Below, one piece after another: positions 11,624 through 23,480 of a DNA stretch of 64,000 nt. This stretch comes from Archegozetes longisetosus. Lineage: Eukaryota > Arthropoda > Arachnida > Sarcoptiformes > Trhypochthoniidae. The position numbers and the translations under genes are program-made. The first letter of the stretch is position 1. Each line of letters starts with the position of its first letter. A model generated the notes under the pieces. The model did not search any database and had not been told where the DNA came from. It worked only from the letters and a program-made list of their open reading frames with translations. Location of the stretch: contig JAEMBT020000003.1 of NCBI GenBank assembly GCA_018873245.2, positions 10,881,843 through 10,945,842 on the forward strand, read 5' to 3'.

Positions 11624-12441
11624 ATTTTTGGTTTAGTCTAAGATTAGAAATTCGAACCAATTTATTAGTAATTATGATTAACTTATTATTATTTTGTTAA
11701 TCAAAATACAGTTAACTTTAGTTTAATAAACAATTGTTCAAAAATGAATAAATCAACTTTATTATGGTTAACTCAATCAATCTTACAACTGCTCTCCCTT
11801 CAGGACTATTAAAAACCAAAATTTGATCTAGATTTACATGAACAAAGCTTTTAAAACAAATTTAAAATAAGACATAGTTGTGGTCAATATTTGTTTAATG
11901 ACAACTTACAAATTGTGAGCTAGTCACACAAATTCGAAAATTTTTATCTTAAATAAGAATTTATTGGTTGATAAAAGTCGAATATAAGTATATAGTTTGC
12001 ACTTAAAATAAGTAGATTTTAATAATCTTAAGTACAGTACTAAAAATACGGTTTGGTTTAGTTTTCAAAATTCGTATAAGAGTTATAAAAATATTTTGCT
12101 TAGTATACAAAGTGAAAAGTCATTCAATTTTTCGGATAGATTAAACATAATTATTATAATCACCAAGATCCCAAAATAGTTAAAAAACAGTTAAAAAAAT
12201 AGCTTCAAAAATTAGAATTAAGTTTAATTTAACGTAATAGTGTTTTAAGCTTATTTCCAATCGATTTAAATGCTTTCTTAACATAATTATTCTGAAAAAT
12301 CAAAATTTTTAAATTTATTATATTTGACAATCTTAATTAACTGAACGAAAAGCTGTTTAACAGTTTAAAAAATCTAATATTTTTGACTTGAGCAACTTTT
12401 AAAAGAAATATCTAGCTTTGTTTATAATTTAATTGACTTAC
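11624..12441. other. Region between MTFMT and the minus-strand RING gene
   Basis: The two genes converge here. It should contain the 3' end, and possibly a last coding exon, of the minus-strand RING gene; on that strand an acceptor-like TTTTTAATAG near 11808 is followed quickly by a stop, but I cannot assign it firmly. No repeat recognised. Confidence 0.35.
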
Positions 12442-13082
12442 ATTCCGCGTTTCCAACTCTTCTCTAAGTTTTCTGTTATCGAAAGATAACTCTTTTATTT
12501 TGTTTGCAAGACTTAAGCCATAAATCTATAAAACAAAGGAAGAATTTAGATATAATCCAAGCTAAACAATGAATAAAACAATTGAAAATTGAGTCTCACA
12601 TCACTTTCTATCAACTGTTTTCTTAAGACTTCAATCTTTTTGTTTAGTTTTCTAATAGACTTCACATTTTGATCCATTATATATTTGTTAGTATTGATTA
12701 AGTCTTCATTTTCTATCTCAATGAGAATAAGCTTAGATTTCAAGTCATTCACACAATTATGTCCTGTTTTACCAACTTCTAGACCACAGTGAACGCACAA
12801 ATTATAATCACATTCTTCTAGACGTCTAAAAAGTGACTTCAAACCAACCACTTGATGACGTCCACTCTCATAAAAATGACACTTTATATTCAATTCTGAC
12901 ATCTTATTCATAACGTTAAGTGAATGATCAATTAAATTATGATCTCTAAGAACCTGTCGATCGTTTGGACAAAAATTGCTTTTATTAATCGAAGTAATGA
13001 CACATTGCTTACAATAGGTTTTTCGACGACATTTAGTCCAAATAGAATTATTGAAAAGGCTTAAACATATATGACATCTAAG
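12442..13082 (-). CDS. NRDP1-like RING / TRAF-type zinc finger / coiled-coil protein, partial model
   Basis: Two minus-strand exons are visible: 13082-12600 and 12525-12442, with GTGAGA and GTAAGT donors and matching phase. The first starts right after an acceptor AG with LRCHICLSLFNN; it continues KCRRKTYCKQC and FCPNDR, an NRDP1-type RING with Asp as last ligand and Lys/Thr where His is usual. An in-frame TGA just upstream means an N-terminal exon must lie at higher coordinates; I could not find it. Then come LNIKCHFYE..., CDYNLCVHCGLEV and GHNC, as in NRDP1/RNF41, and a long heptad-like region across the splice (KLNKKIEVLRKQ; KELSFDNRKLREELE) predicting a coiled coil. A C-terminal exon may be missing too. 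Likely an E3 ligase by family. Confidence 0.72.
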
Positions 13083-13883
13083 CTGATCAGATCAGACTTA
13101 AGTCAACAAATGTTGAGTCATGGAAACCTATCATTCATTAAAAATTAGAATATTTGCCTTTTGCAGGAGAAATAAAACTTATACCTAAACCTGCCTCAGG
13201 TTGCCATGAGTTTACAGTTAAGCCTGAAGCTGATGCAATAGTGCCTGAAAGCAGATCCCAACTAAACCTTTGCTCTCTTGCTATTTATTTATTTACTTTA
13301 GAAATTGATCTAAAATTCGTGGCTACTTTAGTGGTGTTCCAAAGTCTCAGAGTTTCACATGTATTTCAAGTCTATATGTGATGAGTCGCTTTACGCTAAA
13401 TTTGAGCCTGTCGTTTAGTTCTAGAACAAGCCTTAGTTAGATAAGTTATTTGTTGTGCGCTTTAATCTCAATTCTCAGGCAAAAAATCTCGAGTCTCTAG
13501 CTGTGATAATACGCTTTTATGAGTCATAGCTTTGAATAGCACAAATTTACTCCACTTCAACTACAACAGTAATAAATGAACAGATAAAGTGTTGATGAGA
13601 TTCAGCTACAAGTCGCTTCAAATTACATATTGATAATACATATTAGTAACTTTGCAGACCAGATAATACATTTAAAATGAATTAGAGCAAAGTGTTTCTG
13701 AGAAATAATCAAATGATACTTTTAAACTATTGTTTTAGTAGATAAGCAAATTTATTCAATACTGTCTTTTATGCCTCAGAACTATGGACAAGAAGACGTA
13801 TTTTAAAGTACAATAATCTTAATGGGAAATTAACTTTTGAGATCAATGCAAACGAATAATAGATTAAATTAGTTTGTTCTAAT
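13083..13883. other. Spacer with possible 5' exon of the RING gene
   Basis: Should contain the missing first exon of the minus-strand RING gene, which I cannot identify. The short plus-strand ORF at 13154 has no domain. From about 13690 the sequence resembles 5700-5860, the region ahead of the other J-domain relic. Confidence 0.35.
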
Positions 13884-13951
13884 GTAAACACTATGACTCA
13901 GAGGAAGCTCTTAAAAGGGTCCAGAAAGCTTATCAAACTCTTAGTGACTTC
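13884..13951 (+). pseudogene. J-domain helix III fragment, second copy
   Basis: Reads KHYDSEEALKRVQKAYQTLS, then D, in one frame. This matches helix III of a J domain and the relic at 5831-5996. Upstream the HPD region is not recognisable. Closer to the family here (KAYQTLSD) than the first copy. Too short to be functional as seen. Confidence 0.5.
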
Positions 13952-13954
13952 GAA

Positions 13955-14010
13955 TTGGCTCATTTCGTAATGGCTTATTTCAGAATGGCTAATTTCTGTT
14001 TTAAATCCCC
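13955..14010. repeat. Short array of about 16-bp units (ATTTCGTAATGGCTT type)
   Basis: Three imperfect tandem units of 16-17 bp (…ATTTCGTAATGGCTT, ATTTCAGAATGGCTA, ATTTCTG…). The unit resembles those ending the element at 56.1 kb. No inverted partner found nearby, so probably a solo or decayed end. Confidence 0.5.
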
Positions 14011-14411
14011 TAACAAATGATTGCCAGAGTGATTATCTCATTTTCTAAGTTTCGAAATAAACTACAAAAAATCTTGAATTAATAATATTGAAAATTTAAG
14101 GCCCATGTGCACACTTGTATGAAAATCCGGTTTAAGTCTAAAACCAGGTTTAAGACTCGAAACTTATCTTAAAACTTATGTATACCTAGATTTAAACCTA
14201 GTTTAGACTTAAATCGGGTTTATATACGAGCGTGCATACGGGTCTAAGTGAACAAAAAACGTGAAGCATTTTAAAACTACTTTTTAGAGAGAAGTCCCAA
14301 CGTAATTTTACAAATTACCAATGTACTCCCTTAGGACTAATATGCGAACATGTTTTTGATTTTGAGCTTACATTTGAGACTAAAGCACCCAAACGTATTC
14401 ATTAAGGCATA

Positions 14412-14625
14412 CGAGGTTGTTCAAAAAGTATCCGGGCTGATGCAATTATAGAAATAATATGGCATTTACAGGGTTCGGGCCTAGTCTCCTTCAAAGTAAG
14501 TACCTTCTGAAGCTACACACTTTGCCCATCGATCCTGCCACAGTTTGAAACAACAGTTGCAACAACGAACGAGCCCCTGATATTAGAATAAACACTTAAT
14601 CCGGATACTTTCTGAACAGTCCTCG
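14412..14625 (-). mobile_element. Deleted mariner-family element retaining the transposase C-terminus
   Basis: 214 bp with inverted ends (CGAGGTTGTTCAAAAAGTAT and its near-complement) flanked by TA. On the minus strand it encodes CFKLWQDRWAKCVASEGTYF then EGD and a stop, the C-terminus of a mariner transposase. All catalytic residues are gone, so it is an internal-deletion MITE. Confidence 0.85.
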
Positions 14626-14815
14626 TATATACGTATGGGTTTTGATTTCAGTTAATTATTAGATTTTTAACTAATGGAAAAATAATGTAGAGATAAGTCT
14701 TTGATAAGTCTTATTATAAAAGTTTTGATGGTATAAAAACAAAAATAATATAGCATATAAGTGATTCACATACTTCACAAATGATTTTTAGTTATAACTC
14801 ATTCATATCAAACTG

Positions 14816-15455
14816 TACTGAAGTTAGTGTTTTTTAAGTTTTAAAATTTGAATTATATTCAGTTTTAGTCAAAGTTTTCAGACAAAAAATATTTAATTTT
14901 AGTTTCAGTTAAAGTATTGATAAGATTTAATATTTTAGCTGATTTTAGTTTTATTTTTCCAAATTATTAGTTACTTTGAAGTTTAGTTAAAGATTTCAGT
15001 TTTAGTTTCAGTTTTCATTTAAGTTTTGTAACACTTTATATGATGTTAAAATTTAAATAAGGATTCGTTGTATATAAACATAACTTCTCTTTCTAATTTC
15101 TTCGGATTTAGTAAATGTTAAACAATCGCCAGAAATGCTGAAAATTCTCTCACTCGATGCCTGAGAAGCTGGAATGACCAGAATATCAAAGTGATAAATG
15201 ATCATATGTCAATGTGTGATAGAACTCAAAGTGAACTTAAGTTTAGTAGAAAATTGAGTTTTAGTTTCTCTCAGCATTTAATTTAAGTTTTAGTTTTAGT
15301 TTTATATCAAAAGTCACTAAAGAATCACTTTTGCTTAGTTTGAGTACAGAAGATCGTTAATTTTAGTTTTAGTTTTAGTTAACTTTAACTAAAGCACAAA
15401 AGTAATTTTAGTTTAACTTTAACTCTAGCAAAACTTAAAGAACACTAACTGAAGT
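14816..15455. repeat. TIR element with a TTTTAG-rich body
   Basis: Ends share an inverted repeat with core CTGAAGTTAGTGTTTTTTAA (right side C for one T). The interior is dominated by imperfect TTTTAGTTTTAGTT / TTTTAGTTTCAGTT runs, densest near 14990 and 15280-15410. No coding potential. Superfamily not determined. Confidence 0.6.
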
Positions 15456-16601
15456 CAAGCTAAAGATTAAGTTATAAAGTTTGATAAAGATATAAAAAGT
15501 TGAATCAGTTTCTAAACTCTCAATAATATGAATTGTCTTCAATTTAAAAGTGGTTTTCAATACTCTTTTTATAAAGAAGTGAAAGTCTTTGGAATCGACT
15601 GCCTGTAATTTGAGTGATTAGATTTTGACTAAAATTGACTTATTGACCAAAGCTGGAGCGTTTGACGGCAATCAAGGGTAAATCATTGTTATTACTGATA
15701 ATACTTTGAAAACTTAGGCTCAAATGCAAATTTGAGTCAAGTCGATACTTATTTTGGTGAAATAACTGAGCTCGGAGTTGAAGAATATCAGGAATAGTCC
15801 TAATATTAAAATTATTGAAATAAGTGGCAAATCAATTATTAATAAACTATCAAAACACTGACTGAAGGTGTGATCAATAACCCGAAAGCTTTCCAACTGA
15901 TATTCAAACAGCTATTCTCAATAGTAATTCAATTAACGTGAGTATTAGTATTAATGACAGAACCGAACTTTTATTTCTTAATGAAATTTTAGACTCTAAT
16001 CAAAGACTATTTTGAATTCTCATCAAATTCAGATTTCGTAAATTGAATTAGATGAAAATTTAAAAAATATATAGAAAGTATGAAATATTATTGTCTTTAA
16101 TAGAATTCTTGTAAACTTTAGACACTTTTCATATTGTTTCTGTTACACTAAAATTCTGGAACAATGGTATAAGATTCAAACTATTTTACGGTACGAGTTA
16201 ACAAAGTTTTTATCCATCAAATTTCCAATACGCTTGATTCAAGGCTTCAATGCTGATGACCTTCAGTTTTGTTAGATAGTCTGTTTTGTGAGATAAGCGT
16301 AACCTTCAAACCCTTATAAATTTGAATGAACCCAAACAGGCAATTGTAGGGGAAAGTGTCAGTTCTGCTCTGTCTAGTTTAGTTCTGATTTTTTTGAAAG
16401 TAAAAGTACTAATATTTTGATGTGAGACTACTTAGACAGTGGCTGATCGATGCATGCGCAAACTATTAAATTATTATGGAGTCGATATAATAACAAGTTT
16501 GATGTGCAAACTCTTTAAGTTTATCTGGTTATCGTTATAATACGACAACATTGTCATAAGTATAAAGTGTTATTCATAATCGCATGATTGTCAATTAGAA
16601 A
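15456..16601. other. Intergenic, upstream of FMO
   Basis: AT-rich. No domain-bearing ORF, RNA gene or repeat recognised. Contains the presumed FMO promoter. Confidence 0.4.
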
Positions 16602-18445
16602 ATGTCTCAAAAAGGAATCAGAATCTGTGTTGTCGGTTCTGGAGCTTCAGGTCTTCCATCGATTAAGTCATGTATCGAAGAAGGCTTTGAAGTGATCTGC
16701 TATGAAAAGACAGACCAAATTGGAGGTCTGTGGAGGTACAGGGACGAAGAGATTGAAGGTGTCTCAAGTGTTCAAAAGTCAACTATAAGCAACACAAGTA
16801 AAGAATTGAATTCTTTCTCAGACTTTCCAATGCCCAAAGAGTTTCCCAATTATTTGCACAACACTTATATGATTAAGTATTTTGAATTATATGCACAAAC
16901 GTTTGGTCTCTTATCACACATTCAGTTCAATCACACAGTTATCAAAGTAGAGAAAAATAGTGATTATGAAGATACCCATAAATGGAAAGTTTCTGTTAGT
17001 AATGATAGAGAAAACAAAGTTTTTACTGAAGTTTTCGATGGGGTTATGGTCTGCACTGGACATCACGTTATCCCCCGTTGGCCACAATTTCCTGGTCAGG
17101 AACTATTTAAAGGTAATCTAAGTTATCAATGATCATCAGCTGTTATTCTTAAGCACAAATTGAATTTTTAGGTCAAATAATGCATTCGCGATCGTTTAAG
17201 TCTGCGAGTGGCTTTGAAAATAAGACAGCAGTTGTTGTTGGAATCGGTAGTTCTGCATGTGATGTAGCTGTCGAACTAAGGTTTAAATTTTTCGCTTAAT
17301 GTTTGAGTAGTTTGAAACTTATGCTTGACTTATTGTTCAGTTTTGTGTGCGATAACACATATATTGCTGTTCGATCTGGTGGTTGGATTTTTTACAGAGT
17401 CGGATCTAATGGTCTACCAAGTGATTACCAAGTGATGAGAAGATTCACTCATAGAATAATGAGTTATTTACCCTTCAGTTGGGTTTGTTGGTATTTCGAA
17501 ACTTTCTATCTTAATGAGCGTTTCGATCATAAGCTATATGGCATTAAACCAGACTATAGATACTTTTCTCAAGTGCCCATTGTTAGCGATCTTTTACCTT
17601 ATAGAATACTCAGCGGAAGAGTTATCGTTAAGAAAAATATCGAGAGATTTGTCGAGAACGGAGTTATATTTGTCGGTAAAAATTCTCATTGATTTTAGTA
17701 TAAGTCGAATCAAAACTTGAGAAGTTTAAATCAAACTTATCTTTTGATTTTGTTTAAATAAAAACTAATAGGAGACAAAGAAGTGACAAAATGTGATTTA
17801 GTGGTTATGGCAACTGGTTACCACTATAGCTTTCCATTACTAGATGATAGTATACTTAAACAATCAGATGATAACAAATTAAAATTATATAAACAAGTAT
17901 TTCCTGAACAACTATCGCATCCAAGTTTGGCAGTAATCGGTGCTTTGCAGCCAAGCGGAGCTTTATTTCCGACATTTGAAATGCAGGCGCGATGGTACGC
18001 ATTATTGATGGCAGGAAAATGTGATTTTCCGTCTCAAGAACAAATGATCCATGATATAGCGGTTGCGACAGCAGTTCGTGATGCTACATATCACGGGTCT
18101 CCTCGAAATACGATAGGAGTCAACTGGATCTCATATATGGATGATATCGCAAATATTATTGGAGTTTATCCTGATATCAGAAAATATTTCTTTTCTGATC
18201 CTAAACTTTTCTTCAAACTAGTGTTTGGAACTACTTTACCATATCACTATCGGCTCAATGGTCCACATTCATGGAGTGGTGCCCGAAATGCCATCATTGA
18301 AGCTGACTACAGGGTTAAGTTTGCTTTGAGTCGAAATGATAATCAAATAATAAGTAGTTCTTGTTTTAATGCTAGTTCATATAGAATTATCATTTCTTTT
18401 GTCATATTTTTATTTGCATTTATTATATTTGATTTTATCAGTTAA
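16602..18445 (+). CDS. Flavin-containing monooxygenase (FMO)
   Basis: Four exons (16602-17112, 17172-17280, 17341-17675, 17772-18445), all in phase, give about 542 residues, normal for animal FMOs. The enzyme uses FAD, NADPH and O2 to oxygenate soft nucleophiles (N, S) of xenobiotics and amines at the ER membrane. Seen: FAD site VVGSGASG (Gly12/14/17), YEKTDQIGGLW, the FMO signature F169-x-G-xxx-H175-xxx-F179 (FKGQIMHSRSF, split by intron 1), NADPH site VVVGIGSSACD (about 191-201), the MATGY motif at 331-335, and a hydrophobic C-terminal tail (about 519-541) like the ER anchor of vertebrate FMOs. The start ATG follows GAAA. No break seen. Substrate cannot be inferred. Confidence 0.95.
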
Positions 18446-19093
18446 GAATTTGATTCACAAAATATTATTTATTGACTGAAAACCGAAGATAATGTGTAAC
18501 TAGAGGTGATATATAGTTAAACCTGTCTAACTTGAGCACTCAGTTAAATAATTTTTAAAACACAACAAAAGATAAGCTTTGATTTTATAGTGATTCACTT
18601 CGTCTCTTTTTAAAACCCATTTAACTGCGTATTCAAATTAGAGGATTTTTGCTGAAATTGATTTCACGCTATGTATAAGAAATCTTTAAGGCTACAGTAA
18701 TTTGATTATAACATATTTTTCAAACATGACTAAATTTTATACATCGATAAAAATTTGATTTAAATTCATCATGACCTTTATAGCTTGTCAAATATGTTCA
18801 AACTCAGTTTAAATTCTTGATTAAAAAATTTTGTTTCTGAAAGTTAAGTCTATGCAAAATGTGAAATGGCTATTCAGGTGAATAGAGAATGTGCTGTAAT
18901 TCATTCACAATAGGTTAAGAGCGCTGCTACATCCCCTTAAAATCGTATTATTAATTGTATGACTCTATGTATTGCTAATGCTTTATCATAAAGCAATGGA
19001 TCTTACGTTTTTTGTTTGATTTTATATTTTTGGAGAAATTCACATAATTACCAAAGTTACGTTTGCTTATAGGAAAGAAAAGATTTTCTTACA
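18446..19093. other. Intergenic, possible pogo-like half end
   Basis: At about 18520 TAGTTAAACCTGTCTAACTT resembles the pogo-type end of the MITE at 35764, but no inverted partner is seen. Nothing else recognised. Confidence 0.35.
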
Positions 19094-19722
19094 CAGGGTG
19101 TCTCATTTAAAAGTAGTGTTTTTGAACTTGAATAACTACTAGACGAGTGCGAACTTTTGGCAATTCATTTTTTGACAGGAAGAGTGACACTTAGCAATTT
19201 TTTGATATAGATTTCAGATTGGAGGTTAACCACGAAGGTCACCAAGGTACCAGAGGATTTTTTAGGTATACCACGCAGAGGAGAGCTGAATTTTGTGCAC
19301 CACAGGTAGGATTTTACGGCCTATCTGTCTTTTTTCTTTTATCTTTTGTGTAATTTAACATGCTTCCCCTCAATACTTTGACAAAACTCAAGTCTCATGA
19401 GAACTGATCTACAAGCCTTGGTTATTTTATTAAATTTCCCTATGATAAATTGATTCAGCTCGGTTTGGTCGCTAAATTTGGTTCTCGGACCATGGGCAAA
19501 AACCTTCTACTTCAAGTAGCCCCAAAGAAAAAGTTTGCAATCGTGAGGTTCGGCGACCTAGCAAGCCATTCGATTGTGCTTCTTTCAACATATCAATTTT
19601 TGCTTCTTTGAAAATGACACATTAAACAAATTGCCAAGAGTCACTCTAAAAAAATTATCAAAAAATGTCTCACTCATTTAGGAGTTATTTAAATTTTAAA
19701 AACTACCTTTAAATGAAACACA
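19094..19722 (-). mobile_element. IS630/mariner-like non-autonomous element with transposase relic
   Basis: Inverted ends of about 45 bp: CAGGGTGTCTCATTTAAAAG on the left and a close complement ending near 19722. Inside, the minus strand reads SPNLTIANFFF or LFLWGYLK (frame-shifted) and then VFAHGPRTKFSDQTELN, the SPDLTPCDFFLWGYLK block near the last catalytic residue of this transposase family. Stops and shifts make it a relic. Related to the element at 61101. Confidence 0.7.
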
Positions 19723-20749
19723 TCGTATATGTAGGGATGGGGTTTTTTAAATATTCTTCATCAACGTGTCATCAAATTTTGAATTTACTGTTTAGGAACA
19801 TATTCAAGAATCATAGATATTCAAAATTTTTCACAAGATATAGGCAGAGTTTTTTCATACGCAAGATTTTTTCAAAGTCTGGTTTAAAAATTTCTAATTC
19901 TTGTTCACAATTCACATTCATTATTACTAGTTGAACTCTTGTAGGAATAATTTTTCTAGATTTATACGTAAAATGTTGCTTGCCTTTCAATATAACGGCT
20001 TTAATTCGAATATTTTAAGAGCCTTTTTAGATTTCGTTTCACTCCTCAATCCTTGGGATATTTAATTACATTTTATAAGACCGAATACTTTTATAAAGCG
20101 TTTTTATATGGTTGGTATTTAATCTCCAATAAGTGCAGTTCTGACTCACTTCTGAAAAATTTTCTCACATAGACGTTCAATCTCATAGGGGCTAGATGAC
20201 TAAATATTAAATATAAGTTTTTGATCTCATCTTATCTTTAAATTTTATAAGTCATTTTGGTTTCAAGAGTCAGGCAAGGAGTACATTACGAATTCTATAC
20301 CTGAATTTAATTTCTGCAAATCTAATTATAACATTAATCACCATTTTGTCATTTTATTGGCTGATATCAACCGAATTTAGCCGGCGCAGTGACAACTGGA
20401 ATCGGCGGTTGAATTCGTTTGTAATCCGTTAGAACAGGAAACGATTGACCCGAAGTAATAGAAAATAATTTTGCGACTATAATAGACTTATATTAATGGC
20501 TATCTTCGATATACAAGTGTTCAGATTTTTTCTATCACTTCATGTTGATTAATACGATCCAAAAAATAATTATTTTCCCGTTCACTATATAGATCATTAT
20601 TTATTTAATATTTTTTGATTGAAATTTTTATTAAATGAACTTTTTATGTTTACCCTATGATAGGGTATGCGCTCTACCAACATGTTAAAGTCTACTATAA
20701 AGTTAAAAAATCTCTGACATATCATTAATCATCCGATCTCTCACATTAA
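19723..20749. other. Intergenic, one GC-richer patch
   Basis: No gene recognised. About 20370-20450 is GC-richer, with CCGGCGCAGTG and CGGCGGTTGAATTCG forming a loose inverted pair; its origin is unknown. Confidence 0.35.
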
Positions 20750-21154
20750 CCCCTTAACAGTAAAACGATTTTGATTAACGATTTCAGTAAAATAGGATCC
20801 TTTTGACCTATCGATTGATTTGGAAAAATATTCTATCGTAAATTTTAGGGTGTATAACAGTTAGCGTGTTTTAAACTTTATTAGTGTCGTCATCATTGAC
20901 GTAATCCGTTTAAGGTTTGAATGAAAACTAATTTCACATATAAGTTTATGGCCTAAACTCAAATAGAACTAACTTTAAAAGCAAATAAATTTAAATATAA
21001 AATTTGTAAACAATTAATTTATTGATTTGTATGATCTGAATATACTCATTTGAAAATACTATCAATTTTATTAACATTAGAAATTGTATTAAATAAATAT
21101 AACAGTTTTTGTAGATTTTTGGGTCATTTTGATCCATGAAATACTGTTCTAGGG
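20750..21154. mobile_element. piggyBac-like MITE
   Basis: Flanked by TTAA on both sides (20746-20749, 21155-21158), the piggyBac target duplication. Ends CCCCTTAACAGTA and, inverted, CCCTAGAACAGTA. Subterminal GGATCCTTTTGACC and GGGTCATTTTGATCC add further symmetry. 405 bp without a transposase; the minus-strand ORF at 20991 is an incidental frame. Confidence 0.65.
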
Positions 21155-22097
21155 TTAAGTTAAACAAAAAGTATTCCTCGAAACACAAGCTTCGTATATA
21201 TACTCGTGCAATTCAATCTGAGAAGTTTTCTAAAAATAAGACATTATTCTGATAATGAAAATAATTTTAAAAGTCTTTTTAGATCGAAAATAAGTGTAAA
21301 TTGATTATTGCTTTTCTTGATAAAAAATTAAAAATAATTTTAAAAATTGCTGAACCAGCTGCTTATTCATTTATTTAAAATTTTCATTTATTTTATACTA
21401 AAAATTTTAAGTGATCTTATGACAATTTCCAGTGAACTCTTTCCTGCATAACTGAAGTTATTTAAATTTGTTATTGATTTTCTGTCAAAATCAGAAATTG
21501 GAATTCTATGAGAATTTTGTTTTAATTTTCAGTAGTAAGTTAAGTTTAGACTTAAAAATTCGGGCCACGTATGGAACTTTAAAAAATTGATCGACTGAGG
21601 AATAGAAAAGTTGATCTCTGAACCAATTTGACCAAGGAAGCGTGGCTATGCATTTTTCAGAATAGTGGTCGAAAAATAGTTTTTCCTCCATTATTTTGAA
21701 TTGAGAGGAACTTGATCTATTTTTCACAATCATTTGCACCATAAAATTATATTTTATAAATTCAAGGTCGTAAAAGGTCAGCGTCAAAGTCAAATCTGAC
21801 AAAAACTCAAATCTGAAGCAATTTTAGACTCAAAATAAGATCTAGATATACAGATCACTCGAATTCTTATCAATCTATATTTTTTAAGTCATGTCGACAA
21901 ACAGGAGTAGAATTTCGGTTACGTAGGCAGTGGAAATTCCTGTCTATAAAACCCCAATACGCTCGTATAAAAACCCCAAAAGACTTTAAATGCCTTTTAG
22001 ATCAATGATAGTAAACGACTTAGTGTTACTTTAGACGCTAATTTAGAACATATTCGTAACGATAGCTCAAGAAGTGTGCATCTAAGAAGTTATTTCG
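21155..22097. other. Intergenic, no gene recognised
   Basis: The minus-strand ORF at 21506-21802 (98 codons) has no domain I recognise and no splice context, so I do not call it. Confidence 0.4.
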
Positions 22098-22261
22098 GCA
22101 AAAGATATCAAAACAGAGGTGGCATAAGTCATCAGAAGAGTGATTAGAGTATAAACATTATATTTACCATCTACAACCATGGATCAGTTAAAGGTGATAA
22201 TCATGTTTATACTCTGATCACTCGTCAAAAGATGCACACCATCTCTGTTTTGATAGCTTTT
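22098..22261. repeat. Hairpin repeat H3
   Basis: Imperfect inverted repeat of about 65-bp arms (ATCAAAACAGAGGTGGCAT left, complement ATGCACACCATCTCTGTTTT right) around a loop containing CCATGGATCAGTT. The loop matches those of MITEs H1 and H2 although the stems differ. Confidence 0.6.
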
Positions 22262-22406
22262 ATTGAAAAAACTATTATACAATTAAATACTCACACTCTA
22301 TCACAGTTTTAGTGTTTGCAATATTTACTATACAAAATACTCATTTTTTGGGGTTAAAGTTGGGTATTTGAGCAACTTCATGTAAAACCGAAATCTTACC
22401 TAAATA

Positions 22407-22615
22407 TTGGGTTATCAAGAAATTAATGTTCGATTAAGTGAGGAATATATTCAAATCTTATCTTAAAAATAGGAGGAGAATCGAAAATTTGGTTACAGGA
22501 TGGGAGCTATCATGGATAATGAGGGCCATTATATTATTGGTTACTTTCTCCGCTTTTAAAATAATAAACTTTTTCTTTGGTTTAAGAATAGGACATTAAT
22601 TCCTTGATAACCCAA
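22407..22615. mobile_element. Mariner-type MITE
   Basis: 209 bp with TIRs of about 25 bp (TTGGGTTATCAAGAAATTAA on the left, complement on the right), flanked by TA. No coding capacity. The TTGGGTT start is typical of mariner ends. Confidence 0.75.
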
Positions 22616-22784
22616 TACAATAATATACGATTAAACCCTATTCTTATTCTTTAGAACTTGATGTTTATGTTTGGGATCCCAATTTTTACATATCTGATAA
22701 AATTATTCACATCCAATCTGCAAATTGTAGTTAATTGTTTTCTAAAATAAAGCATGAGTTGCATTTGTAAAACTAGAATAAAAA

Positions 22785-23480
22785 GGTCGCATTTTAGATC
22801 TACAAACTACAGTATGAATGAATGAAAAATCTCTAGTCAGGGATTAGAGATGAAAAATTTCTCCAAAAGTCTTCTTTTTACAACACTAGGGATAATTCGT
22901 ATACAACTATCGTAGGTGCAACTTGCATAGCTGCAATTGCAAATTTTGAGGCTAATTACAAGTAAAATATCTTTAGGTGAACACTACTAGCATCACTATC
23001 ATCACCAATATTACTACTTTAGCTGAAGAAGCAGTACTTAAAGCTTAATAAAATCATCCTTAAACTCTACAATGCAAGAAAAACCAATATAAACATAATT
23101 TCATTATCACCTTTGAACATGGATTAGTTGATGATACTGAAACCATGTTTATATCGTTTTTGCTTGTATTGTTACGGAGTTTCAGAATGATCTAGTTAAG
23201 CTTTAGAAACTACATCTTCAGCTAGCGCTTTTTTGCTAAACAATATATCTTCAAAGTACATATATCTTTAATGTATAGATTGCATAAACGACACTCGTAT
23301 ATTTCAGTTATTTAAATCAAATAAATACTATCAATGAAAATAATATCTTAAAGTTGTATTATAAATAAAGAGTTGTGAGGGTTATTACGATCAAACTCTG
23401 GGGGATATAAAACATGTTTAGGGCTATTTCATTAAACAGGGCATTTTATTTTAAGCAGCTTGCAGATCTAAAATGCGACC
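22785..23480. mobile_element. Hairpin MITE H2, uninterrupted copy
   Basis: Same family as H1 (3091-5159). It starts GTCGCATTTTAGATCT, has internal hairpin arms at about 23014-23092 and 23145-23226 with CATGGATTAGTT in the loop, and ends with the inverse of the start. At 23251-23262 the words CTTCAAAGTACATAT run through uninterrupted, giving the empty version of the Tc1 site in H1. Confidence 0.78.

Noticed and set aside
13154..13381. 75-codon plus ORF as a small gene
   Set aside because: No recognisable domain and no ATG-based start context.
21506..21802. 98-codon minus ORF as a gene
   Set aside because: No domain, repeat-like neighbourhood, no exon partners seen.
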